A stretch of DNA of 33,178 nucleotides, from positions 1 through 33,178 of the forward strand of contig JAGVAH010000097.1 in NCBI GenBank assembly GCA_020060385.1. Reading direction: 5' to 3'. Below, piece after piece: positions 15,680 to 21,829 of this stretch; position 1 is the stretch's first letter; each line of letters begins with the position of its first letter. Origin of the DNA: Syntrophobacterales bacterium (GTDB lineage: Bacteria > Desulfobacterota > Desulfobaccia > Desulfobaccales > 0-14-0-80-60-11). The notes below the pieces were generated by a model. It saw nothing but the letters and a program-made list of their open reading frames with translations, had not been told where the DNA came from and did no database searches. The translations under genes and the position numbers were made by a program.

Positions 15680-16372
15680 ATGGAGCAGATCGCCCAGGTC
15701 CTGGACCGCCTGCCGGGCCGCTTCGCCACCGAGTTGGGCATCGACCTTAAGGCCAACCCGGAAGCCAGACAAAAGTGGTTCCTGGCCGCCATCCTTTACG
15801 GCGCCCGCATCTCCGGCAAACTGGCGGCCCGCGCCTACCAGGTCTTTGTGGCCCGGGGGGTCTACACCCCGGAGGCCATCCGGGAGCAAGGCTGGGATAA
15901 TTTGGTGGCCCTGCTGGATGCCGGCGGTTACGGCCGCTATGACTTCAAGACCGCCACCAAACTGTTGCAGGTTATGGCCTCCCTGAAAGAGCAGTACCAG
16001 GATTCTTTGGAGCGGCTCCATGGGATGGCCGCGGACGGCCCGGACCTGGAGCTGCGGCTCATCAACCTGGCCCCAGGGATCGGCCCGGCCACGGCCAATA
16101 TCTTTTTGCGGGAACTCCGGGGCGTCTGGGCCAAGGCCACCCCGGGCTTGAGCCCCCTGGCCCAACTGGCCGGGGAGCACCTGGGGCTCCTGCCCCCCGG
16201 GCTCACCCCCGGTGAGGCCCTGGCCGCCCTGGCAGCAGAATGGCAGCAACAACCGGTGGCGCCTTACGACTTCCCGGACCTGGAAGCAGCCCTGGTGCGT
16301 CTGGGCCGGGATTATTGCCGCAAGGCCCCGGGGCCCCCCTGCCCTCTGGGGGCCTTCTGCGGCCGCCATTAG
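15680..16372 (+). CDS. Helix-hairpin-helix DNA glycosylase-like protein, probably without lyase residues
   Basis: A 230-residue protein with the endonuclease III/HhH-GPD layout: helical N-terminal domain, helix-hairpin-helix INLAPGIGPATANIFLREL (about 128-146), and a C-terminal Cys group. In endonuclease III the hairpin is followed by a catalytic Lys (GxGRKTA) and then an Asp in a VDTH motif. Here the Lys position is Pro136 in GIGPATA, and the Asp region reads AKATPGLSP, so both catalytic residues seem lost. The C-terminal Cys213, Cys221 and Cys227 give C-x7-C-x5-C, one Cys short of the normal iron-sulphur ligand set. It probably binds DNA; glycosylase activity is doubtful. AAAGGA precedes the ATG. 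A perfect TATAAT occurs at 15637-15642, but with no convincing -35 box. Confidence 0.78.
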   Translation: MEQIAQVLDRLPGRFATELGIDLKANPEARQKWFLAAILYGARISGKLAARAYQVFVARGVYTPEAIREQGWDNLVALLDAGGYGRYDFKTATKLLQVMASLKEQYQDSLERLHGMAADGPDLELRLINLAPGIGPATANIFLRELRGVWAKATPGLSPLAQLAGEHLGLLPPGLTPGEALAALAAEWQQQPVAPYDFPDLEAALVRLGRDYCRKAPGPPCPLGAFCGRH

Positions 16373-16439
16373 CAGGGAAAAAGGCTTTTGGGGGAAGGAG
16401 GCCTTTTACCTTCATCCCGGACTCTCATCCCACCCCTCC

Positions 16440-16455
16440 TGTCAATAAATTGACA
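16440..16455. promoter_or_regulatory. Palindromic upstream activator site, FleQ-like
   Basis: TGTCAATAAATTGACA is a perfect 7+2+7 palindrome. Its core GTCAATAAATTGAC fits the FleQ consensus GTCaNTAAAtTGAC as I remember it. It is centred about 82 bases upstream of the sigma-54 GG element, a normal distance for an enhancer-binding protein. Confidence 0.65.
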
Positions 16456-16527
16456 AGTAGGCAAAACTTACCGCCGCAGCTGACGTCACCATTCAGAAAA
16501 GTCCTTGTAATTACTAATATTTTCTTA

Positions 16528-16543
16528 TGGCACTGATATTGCA
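16528..16543 (+). promoter_or_regulatory. Sigma-54 (RpoN) promoter
   Basis: TGGCACTGATATTGCA matches the -24/-12 consensus TGGCAC-N5-TTGCA at every defined base, with the GG and GC pairs 10 bases apart. Transcription would start near 16554, about 26 bases before the ATG at 16580. It should require an AAA+ enhancer-binding activator. Confidence 0.85.
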
Positions 16544-16579
16544 GACGATTAAGGGAAATTCCCCATAAGGAGATGTGGA

Positions 16580-16903
16580 ATGGAAATTTCCAGCCTTTAT
16601 CCCCAGCAGACAATGACGTTGGACTCGGGGGTGGATGACCGGGTTACGGTTGCCAACCAGGGAACGACAGAGGCCCAAAACGCGGAGAGCCAGACTGCTG
16701 TCGAAGAAGACCGGGTGGAATTGGTTACCACCCAGAACCTGGCTTCCCCACCCCCGGCAGAGGTGGATGTGGACCAGGCCCAGCAGCTCCTCCAGCAGGT
16801 GCAGCAGGATTGGGCCAGCTTCAGCCCCCAAGACCTGCGGGAGCTGTACCAATTTGACCGCCTGCGGGAAATCTGCGCCCAGGTGCAGTCCGTGCTGCTC
16901 TAA
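16580..16903 (+). CDS. Unknown small protein, first gene of the sigma-54 unit
   Basis: A 107-residue acidic protein of unknown function. Residues 1-60 are Ser/Thr/Gln/Glu-rich and look disordered (VDDRVTVANQGTTEAQNAES). The C-terminal part from about residue 62 (AEVDVDQAQQLLQQVQQDW) is predicted helical and ends in REICAQVQSVLL. The plan of a disordered start and a short helical C-terminus recalls FlgM-type anti-sigma factors and other small flagellar proteins. I see no diagnostic FlgM motif, so that remains a guess. AAGGAG lies about 8 bases before the ATG. It stands 26 bases after the predicted sigma-54 start site and 35 bases before the next gene. The promoter suggests a motility-linked or surface-linked role. 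Confidence 0.7.
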   Translation: MEISSLYPQQTMTLDSGVDDRVTVANQGTTEAQNAESQTAVEEDRVELVTTQNLASPPPAEVDVDQAQQLLQQVQQDWASFSPQDLRELYQFDRLREICAQVQSVLL

Positions 16904-16938
16904 AGTTCGCCGGGATTATTGCCGATTAAGAGGCCATC

Positions 16939-17373
16939 ATGAAGATAGAAGACCTGCTCACCCAAATCATAGCCCCGAAGACCCAGGAGGCCCAACCCGC
17001 CACCGGAGAGGCAAACTTTGCCCAACAGTTGCAGGAGGTCCTGGCCGCCCAAGAAATCACGGACCCCCAGGCCTCTGCAGCCCTGGGGAATTTGGCTGCC
17101 ATTACCCAGATAACCGAAGTCAGCAACTCTCCGGGCGAAGTGCTGGATGCGGTCCTCTCCCACCTGGACAGCTACCAGGAGGCCCTGGCCAACTCGGATC
17201 AACCTCTGAAAAAGATTGCCGCCCTGGTGCAGACCCTGGAGCAGGACAGCCAAAGGCTCCAGGCCCTGGCCCAGGCCCTGCCCGCTTCCTCTCCCTTGAA
17301 ACAGGTGATGGAGGAGGCCGCGGCCCTGGCTTATACGGAGAGCTTCAAGTTTAACCGGGGCGACTACGTCTAA
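16939..17373 (+). CDS. Unknown small helical protein, second gene of the sigma-54 unit
   Basis: A 144-residue acidic, Gln/Leu/Ala-rich protein, almost wholly helical and probably coiled-coil, with no membrane segment. It begins MKIEDLLTQII, has heptad-like stretches (residues 76-116) and ends in the distinctive KFNRGDYV. The size and helical character resemble small secretion or flagellar chaperones such as FlgN, but no homology can be claimed by eye. AAGAGG lies about 7 bases before the ATG. It follows the first gene by 35 bases and is closed by the strong terminator at 17407-17440, so the two form a complete two-gene transcription unit under the sigma-54 promoter. Confidence 0.7.
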   Translation: MKIEDLLTQIIAPKTQEAQPATGEANFAQQLQEVLAAQEITDPQASAALGNLAAITQITEVSNSPGEVLDAVLSHLDSYQEALANSDQPLKKIAALVQTLEQDSQRLQALAQALPASSPLKQVMEEAAALAYTESFKFNRGDYV

Positions 17374-17406
17374 TACCAGTCTGCCAAAAACCGGATATTG
17401 GCATCG

Positions 17407-17440
17407 TCGGGGCGAACCTTGGGTTCGCCCCGATTTATTT
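17407..17440 (+). terminator. Rho-independent terminator of the sigma-54 unit
   Basis: A perfect 12-bp stem (17407-17418 with 17422-17433), TTG loop, then TTTATTTT. Its GGGGCGAACC/GGTTCGCCCC arms share the core of the dispersed repeats at 4526-4588 and 18552-18611, so a repeat seems to have been recruited as a terminator. Confidence 0.85.
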
Positions 17441-17468
17441 TGATATCTTCCAATTGCTGGTGAACTGG

Positions 17469-18002
17469 TCAGGGTGGGAAAGTCTGTTCCCCGGAGAGGA
17501 TAAGACTGCCGTCCTGGAGGCGGCGGATCTCCACGGCCACACCATCGGGGGAGAGACGCAGCAGCGCGAAGGTGGGGGGATGGCCCCGGTCTTGCCGCTC
17601 CCGCAGATGGCCGGGATTGATCCACAAGATTCCTCCCCGGTTCTCCATCCGGGGGTGGTGCGTGTGGCCATAGAGCACCAGCTGCACCCCGGGCTCCGGG
17701 TCCTGGGGGTCGGGGTCCCCCGCCAGGTCCAGGGGATGGCGCCAGGGAGTGTGGGTCAGCAGCATCTTCACTCCCCCCAGTTCCACCACCCGCCGATTGG
17801 GGATCTCCTGGCGAGCGTATTCGGGGCAGTAGGCCCCAGGCACGGCCAAAACCTCCAAGCCCTCCCCGGCCAACACGGCCAGATCCCGGTAATCGTCTCC
17901 CAGGTGTAGGACCGTGGAGACTTTTAAGCCTTGCAGGCGCTTGGCCAGGCGGCGCAATCCCTTCCGGTTGCCGTGGCTGTCGCTCACCACCCCCACTAAC
18001 AT
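17469..18002 (-). CDS. YfcE-type calcineurin-like metallophosphoesterase
   Basis: A 177-residue cytoplasmic phosphoesterase of the small YfcE/MJ0936 family, which hydrolyses phosphodiesters with two metal ions. Motifs: VSDSHG with Asp8 and His10, HLGDD with Asp36, LLTHTP with His84, and GHTHHP with His113 and His115. The usual third motif GN(H/C)D reads VPGAYCPE (54-61), so the metal-bridging/catalytic Asn is replaced by Ala57. Activity may be lowered or the metal site altered. In vivo substrate unknown. It ends 29 bases past the bidirectionally foldable terminator of the convergent sigma-54 unit and begins divergently from the HIT gene. Confidence 0.88.
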   Translation of the reverse strand: MLVGVVSDSHGNRKGLRRLAKRLQGLKVSTVLHLGDDYRDLAVLAGEGLEVLAVPGAYCPEYARQEIPNRRVVELGGVKMLLTHTPWRHPLDLAGDPDPQDPEPGVQLVLYGHTHHPRMENRGGILWINPGHLRERQDRGHPPTFALLRLSPDGVAVEIRRLQDGSLILSGEQTFPP

Positions 18003-18056
18003 CCCCCGGACTCCTCCTGATTCTCAGTCCATTTATTTTCCCCCATCACCATCTCC

Positions 18057-18085
18057 TTGGCAATACCCGGTTTTTGCCCTATATT
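18057..18085 (+). promoter_or_regulatory. Sigma-70 type promoter for the HIT gene
   Basis: TTGGCA (18057-18062), a 17-base spacer and TATATT (18080-18085), five of six matches in each box. Transcription would begin near 18092, about 41 bases before the ATG at 18133. Confidence 0.65.
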
Positions 18086-18132
18086 TTAAAAAATATCTTC
18101 CTGACCTCAGACTTCCTCCAGAAAGGAACGCT

Positions 18133-18549
18133 ATGGGTGATTGCGTCTTCTGCAAAATTGTGGCCGGGAAACTTCCCTCCGTACAGGTGCTGGAAACTCC
18201 CCGGGTCCTGGCCTTCCTGGACCTGGCGCCGGTGAACTACGGCCACACTTTGGTCATCCCCAAGGAGCACCATGAAAACCTCCTGGACCTGCCGGACGAC
18301 CTGTGGACGGAGATGGGGCGGGTTTCCCGGCAGGTGGCCCAGGCCCTGAGAAAGGCGCTCTACGCCCGGGCTTTCAACGTGGGCATGAACAACTTCGAGG
18401 CCGCGGGCCAGGTGGTGTTCCACGCCCACCTCCACGTCATTCCCCGCTATGCGAACGACGGCCTCTATCTCTTCCCCCAGGGGACTTACCAACCCGGGGA
18501 CATGGAAAAGGTGGGGCAGCAGCTCCGGCAGGCTTTGGGGATAAGGTGA
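18133..18549 (+). CDS. HIT family nucleotide hydrolase/transferase
   Basis: A 138-residue histidine-triad protein, which hydrolyses adenosine phosphoramidates, AMP-lysine-type conjugates or dinucleoside polyphosphates. The catalytic triad HAHLHV is at residues 97-102, preceded by the hydrophobic VVF. The N-terminal CVFC (Cys4, Cys7), with His48 and His97, could form the structural zinc site seen in many family members. NYGHTLVIPKEHHENLLDL is the usual nucleotide-binding block. The ATG at 18133 is chosen over an upstream in-frame ATG because GAAAGGAA lies 8 bases before it, homology begins here (MGDCVFCKI), and the sigma-70 promoter ends upstream. A hairpin repeat follows the stop and may limit read-through. 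Confidence 0.92.
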   Translation: MGDCVFCKIVAGKLPSVQVLETPRVLAFLDLAPVNYGHTLVIPKEHHENLLDLPDDLWTEMGRVSRQVAQALRKALYARAFNVGMNNFEAAGQVVFHAHLHVIPRYANDGLYLFPQGTYQPGDMEKVGQQLRQALGIR

Positions 18550-18551
18550 AG

Positions 18552-18611
18552 CAGGGGCGAATCTTGTATTCGCCTAACAGCCTCAGGGCGAACACAAGGT
18601 TCGCCCCTACA
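18552..18611. repeat. Dispersed hairpin repeat (GGGCGAA family), copy 2
   Basis: Imperfect 60-bp palindrome starting CAGGGGCGAATCTTG and ending AGGTTCGCCCCTACA. It is related to 4526-4588 and fills the convergent gap between the HIT gene and pabC. Confidence 0.75.
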
Positions 18612-18629
18612 TATCAATCGCTACCAGGC

Positions 18630-19466
18630 TTACTCTTCGGATTTCAGGCACTCCTGGAGCAGCCCGGTCGCCTCGGCAAGGGGCAGGGACTGGCCATCCA
18701 GGGAAGACACGGGCATTACCCCCATTAAAGAATTGGTCAGCCAGAGGCCGTCGGCCTGGCTGAGTTGCGCGGGGGTGGTGGGAATCGCTTGCAGAGAAAA
18801 TCCTCGCCGGGCCAACCCCCGGCCCAGGACCGCGCTGGTCACCCCCGGCAAGGCGCTGGGGGCCGCAGGTGTACAAAATTTGCCAGCCCGGGCATAAATC
18901 AGGCTGGTGGCCGCGCCCTCCGACACCAGGCCGTCCGCCTCTAAAATCAGGGCCTCCTGGGCCCCCTGCTCCAGGGCATACTGCCGGGCCGCCAGGTAAA
19001 ACAGATAATTGAGACTCTTATGGCGCCCCAAAAAGGTGGAGCGGCGCTCCGGGAAAGTGGCCACCGTCCAGCCCCGGGCGTACTCCTCCGGCCCGGGGGG
19101 CGTATAAGGGTGGGCCCAGATCACCAGGGTGGGCCAAGTCTCCTGGGGCAACCCCAGGCCCGGGGCCTCCCCCCGGGTGAGCAAAATCTTCACCCGGGCC
19201 AGGCCCTCCTCCAGGCCGTTGGCCGCCAGCACCCGGTGGAGGCGCTTTTCCCAGGAGAATTTTTTGGGGAAAGGTATGCCAAAGGCCTGGGCCGAGGCCC
19301 GGAGCCGGGCCAGGTGCTCCGGTAGAAACAAGAGACGCCCCCCTTCGGCCCGCAGGGTTTCGAAGAACCCGTCCCCATAGAGAAAGCCCCGGTCATTGAC
19401 GGAAACCGTGGCCTGGTCCAAGGGAATTAGCTCTTCATTCAGCCAGACAAACCTGATTTTCTCCAT
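18630..19466 (-). CDS. pabC: Aminodeoxychorismate lyase (fold-type IV PLP enzyme)
   Basis: A 278-residue fold-type IV PLP enzyme. The family includes branched-chain and D-amino acid aminotransferases; the operon position after pabA and pabB points to 4-amino-4-deoxychorismate lyase, which releases p-aminobenzoate and pyruvate for folate. Visible features: NDRGFLYGDGFFETLR (24-39), the PLP lysine Lys150 in GRHKSLNYLFYLAAR, EALILEADGLVSEGAATSL (about 170-188) with the cofactor-binding Glu, and TTPAQLSQADGLWLTNSLMG near the end. The start at 19466 gives the normal length. It begins 21 bases after the pabB stop, so it is the third gene of the operon. Substrate specificity within fold-type IV cannot be proved from sequence alone. 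Confidence 0.88.
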   Translation of the reverse strand: MEKIRFVWLNEELIPLDQATVSVNDRGFLYGDGFFETLRAEGGRLLFLPEHLARLRASAQAFGIPFPKKFSWEKRLHRVLAANGLEEGLARVKILLTRGEAPGLGLPQETWPTLVIWAHPYTPPGPEEYARGWTVATFPERRSTFLGRHKSLNYLFYLAARQYALEQGAQEALILEADGLVSEGAATSLIYARAGKFCTPAAPSALPGVTSAVLGRGLARRGFSLQAIPTTPAQLSQADGLWLTNSLMGVMPVSSLDGQSLPLAEATGLLQECLKSEE

Positions 19467-19487
19467 ATCCCCTACTACACCTAATCC

Positions 19488-20924
19488 CTAACCCCTGATC
19501 CCTGCCCCCTGGCCCCTGACCACTGACCACTGCTTTTCTTCCCTCTCAATAACCCCGAACAAAGTACGGCCCTTGTGGATGGTTTCCTCGTATTCCGCAT
19601 CCTCGTCCGAATCATAAACTATGCCGCCGCCCACGGAAAAATGGGCCAGGCCCTGGGAGATGATGGCAGTGCGGATGGCCACGTTCAGGTCCAGGTTTTG
19701 ATGCAGACCCAGATAGCCGATGGCCCCGGTGTAGACGTGGCGCACGTGGGGCTCCAGTTCATCGATGATCTCCATGGAGCGGATCTTGGGGCAGCCGGTA
19801 ATGGAGCCCCCGGGGAAGGCGGCCTTGAGGATGTCCACGTGGCTGCAACCGGGGCGCACCTGCCCGGTGACAATGGAGACCAGGTGATAGACGTTCTGGT
19901 AGGCCTCCAGGCGCTTGTGCTCCTTGACCTGGACCGTGCGGGCCCGGCAGACCTTGCCCAGATCGTTGCGCAACAGGTCCACGATCATGGACAGCTCCGC
20001 GTCGTCTTTGCGACTCTCCGCCAATTCCCGGCGCAGAACTGCGTCCTCCTCCGGGGTTTGGCCCCGGGGGCGGGTCCCCTTGATGGGCCGGGTCTCCAGG
20101 TAGTCCCCCTGGCGAAAGAGGAAACGTTCCATGGAGGTGGAGAGGATGACAAAATCACCACAGTTAAGATAGGCATAAAAGGGCGCGGGATTCAAGGCAA
20201 AGAGGCGGAGAAAGAGGCGGTAGGCCTCCCCCTGGAAAGGAAAGGAAAAGCGCTGGGAGAGGTTTACCTGGTAGACGTCCCCCTGGCGGATGTATTCCCG
20301 GACCCGGCTCACGGCCTGAAGATAGGCGGGCCGGGTGAAGTTGCTCTGCAAGGCCCCCACCTGGTAAGGTCCGGGGCCCTCACCGGGGGGCGTCAACCCG
20401 GCTCCGGCCAGCCGCCGCCCTCGGGGGTCTTCATAAACGATCCGGACCTGCCAGAATTGCCCGGCCCGGCGGTCATGGACCAGCAAACGCCGGGGAAAGG
20501 CCCAGACCATTTCCGGCAGACCCAGATCGTCCACCGCGGTGGCGGGCAGGCGCTCCAGATGGTTTTTCAGGTCGTAGGCGAGAAACCCCATCCCTCCCCC
20601 GGCGCAGGGGGGCAGGGGCGGAGGCCCGGGCAAGGCCAAGGCGGCCAGGGCCTCCTCCAAGACCGTGAAAGGATCAGCTTGATAAGTCTCCCCCCCATTA
20701 CCCTGGCTCACTGCCACTTCCCGGCCCTTGGCCCGCAGCACCAGAAAGGGGTCCCAACCCATCAGGGAATAGCCGGCGCAATCCAGGTCCCCGCCGCTCA
20801 AGAGCAGCATGGCGTAAGGCTGCCGCCGCAGGGGGGCGAAGAGGGCCGCCAGGTCCTGCACCCCGGGGGGAGGCGCATACGGCGCAATCTGCAAATCCAC
20901 GATGCGGCCGAACACGTTGCTCAA
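19488..20924 (-). CDS. pabB: Aminodeoxychorismate synthase component I
   Basis: A 478-residue chorismate-binding enzyme. With PabA-supplied ammonia it converts chorismate to 4-amino-4-deoxychorismate, the first step to p-aminobenzoate. The PIKGTRPRG motif (280-288, Lys282) is diagnostic of PabB because anthranilate synthase has Ala in that position. The later blocks DLLRNDLGKVC, FPGGSITGCPKIRSMEIIDELE and GGGIVYDSDEDAEYEET match the chorismate-binding domain. The start codon is TTG and overlaps the pabA stop as TTGA, so translation is coupled. The last 15 or so residues (KQWSVVRGQGAGIRG) are encoded by short degenerate repeats and seem to be a non-conserved tail added when a stop was lost. 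Confidence 0.93.
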   Translation of the reverse strand: MSNVFGRIVDLQIAPYAPPPGVQDLAALFAPLRRQPYAMLLLSGGDLDCAGYSLMGWDPFLVLRAKGREVAVSQGNGGETYQADPFTVLEEALAALALPGPPPLPPCAGGGMGFLAYDLKNHLERLPATAVDDLGLPEMVWAFPRRLLVHDRRAGQFWQVRIVYEDPRGRRLAGAGLTPPGEGPGPYQVGALQSNFTRPAYLQAVSRVREYIRQGDVYQVNLSQRFSFPFQGEAYRLFLRLFALNPAPFYAYLNCGDFVILSTSMERFLFRQGDYLETRPIKGTRPRGQTPEEDAVLRRELAESRKDDAELSMIVDLLRNDLGKVCRARTVQVKEHKRLEAYQNVYHLVSIVTGQVRPGCSHVDILKAAFPGGSITGCPKIRSMEIIDELEPHVRHVYTGAIGYLGLHQNLDLNVAIRTAIISQGLAHFSVGGGIVYDSDEDAEYEETIHKGRTLFGVIEREEKQWSVVRGQGAGIRG

Positions 20925-21583
20925 ATCCTGCTAGGAGATGGGGGGAGGGGGCTTAAGGTAGAAAGCAAGGGCTTATAGGGCGTGCGTCCCCGCCCGCCGT
21001 CCGTCACAGCTTTCTCCAACCTCTGCAAACGCAAAAAATTCGCGGCCAGGGCCTGGCCGTGGGCGGTGAGGAAGGATTCCGGGTGGAACTGGACGCCGTG
21101 GAGGGGGTAGCGGCGGTGGCTGAGGCCCATGACCACCCCGTCTGCGGTCCAGGCGGTGATTTCCAGTTCCGGGGATTCCGGGGCCGCCATCAGGGAATGG
21201 TAGCGGGCCGCGCCAAAGGGGGAAGGCAGGCCGGCGAAGAGGCCCCGGCCCTGATGAAAGACCTGGTGGCATTTGCCGTGCACCGGCACCGGGGCCTTAA
21301 CGGTGGCGCCGCCGAAGACCTCGTTGATGGCCTGATGCCCCAGGCAGACCCCCAGGATAGGGATTTCCTTATAAAAACGGGAGATGACCGCCTTGCTGAT
21401 CCCCGCCTGGGCCGGGGCCTTGGGGCCCGGGGAGATGCAGAGCCAATCGGGCTGGAGCCCGGCAATCTGGGCCAGGTTCACCGCGTCGTGGCGGAAGACC
21501 AGGACCTCCAGGTCAAACTCATAAAACAGCTGCACCAGGTTGTAGGTGAAGGAGTCGTAGTTGTCGATCATTACCAGACGCAT
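20921..21583 (-). CDS. pabA: Aminodeoxychorismate synthase component II (glutamine amidotransferase)
   Basis: A 220-residue class I glutamine amidotransferase that provides ammonia to PabB. The catalytic triad is Cys80 in GVCLGHQAI, and His167 and Glu169 in VQFHPES. The opening MIDNYDSFTYNLVQ and the oxyanion block SPGPKAP are typical of PabA/TrpG. Because the partner gene is pabB rather than trpE, I call it pabA; many bacteria use one protein for both pathways, and no trp gene is present. GGAG precedes the ATG. About 35 extra residues after residue 185 form a Pro/Ser-rich tail without homology. It is first in the pabA-pabB-pabC operon. Confidence 0.92.
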   Translation of the reverse strand: MRLVMIDNYDSFTYNLVQLFYEFDLEVLVFRHDAVNLAQIAGLQPDWLCISPGPKAPAQAGISKAVISRFYKEIPILGVCLGHQAINEVFGGATVKAPVPVHGKCHQVFHQGRGLFAGLPSPFGAARYHSLMAAPESPELEITAWTADGVVMGLSHRRYPLHGVQFHPESFLTAHGQALAANFLRLQRLEKAVTDGGRGRTPYKPLLSTLSPLPPSPSRI

Positions 21584-21670
21584 GAGGGCGTCTCCGTTGT
21601 CAGTAAAATAAAATGATTTTCAAGAGTTAACCATGACGGCAGCGTCTTCCGCAGGCTCACAAAAAACCAA

Positions 21671-21703
21671 TAAAAAAAGCCACCCAGCGAGTCTGGGTGG
21701 CTT
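21671..21703 (-). terminator. Rho-independent terminator downstream of the GT2 gene
   Basis: Perfect 9-bp stem GCCACCCAG (21679-21687) with CTGGGTGGC (21693-21701). Read leftward it runs into seven T residues. It ends transcripts from the GT2 gene before pabA. Confidence 0.88.
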
Positions 21704-21787
21704 GCGCCTATTACATAACTCTTAAGTTTTTATATACGCAGCATTCCTCAGGCTGTCAACTCTTTTCTGCCAACCGCAGCCCAGGGA

Positions 21788-21811
21788 GGGGCGGACCCAG
21801 GTGTCCGCCCC
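21788..21811. repeat. GC-rich hairpin after the GT2 gene
   Basis: GGGGCGGAC (21788-21796) pairs perfectly with GTCCGCCCC (21803-21811) around a 6-base loop, flanked by CTGTAGG. It looks like another dispersed palindrome; no T-run follows, so the nearby terminator at 21671-21703 does the stopping. Confidence 0.6.
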
Positions 21812-21829
21812 TGTAGGCCGGGGGTGTTA

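Noticed and set aside
16580-16903. Calling the first sigma-54 gene flgM
   Set aside because: The disordered-then-helical layout is suggestive, but the conserved sigma-28-binding residues of FlgM could not be aligned convincingly.
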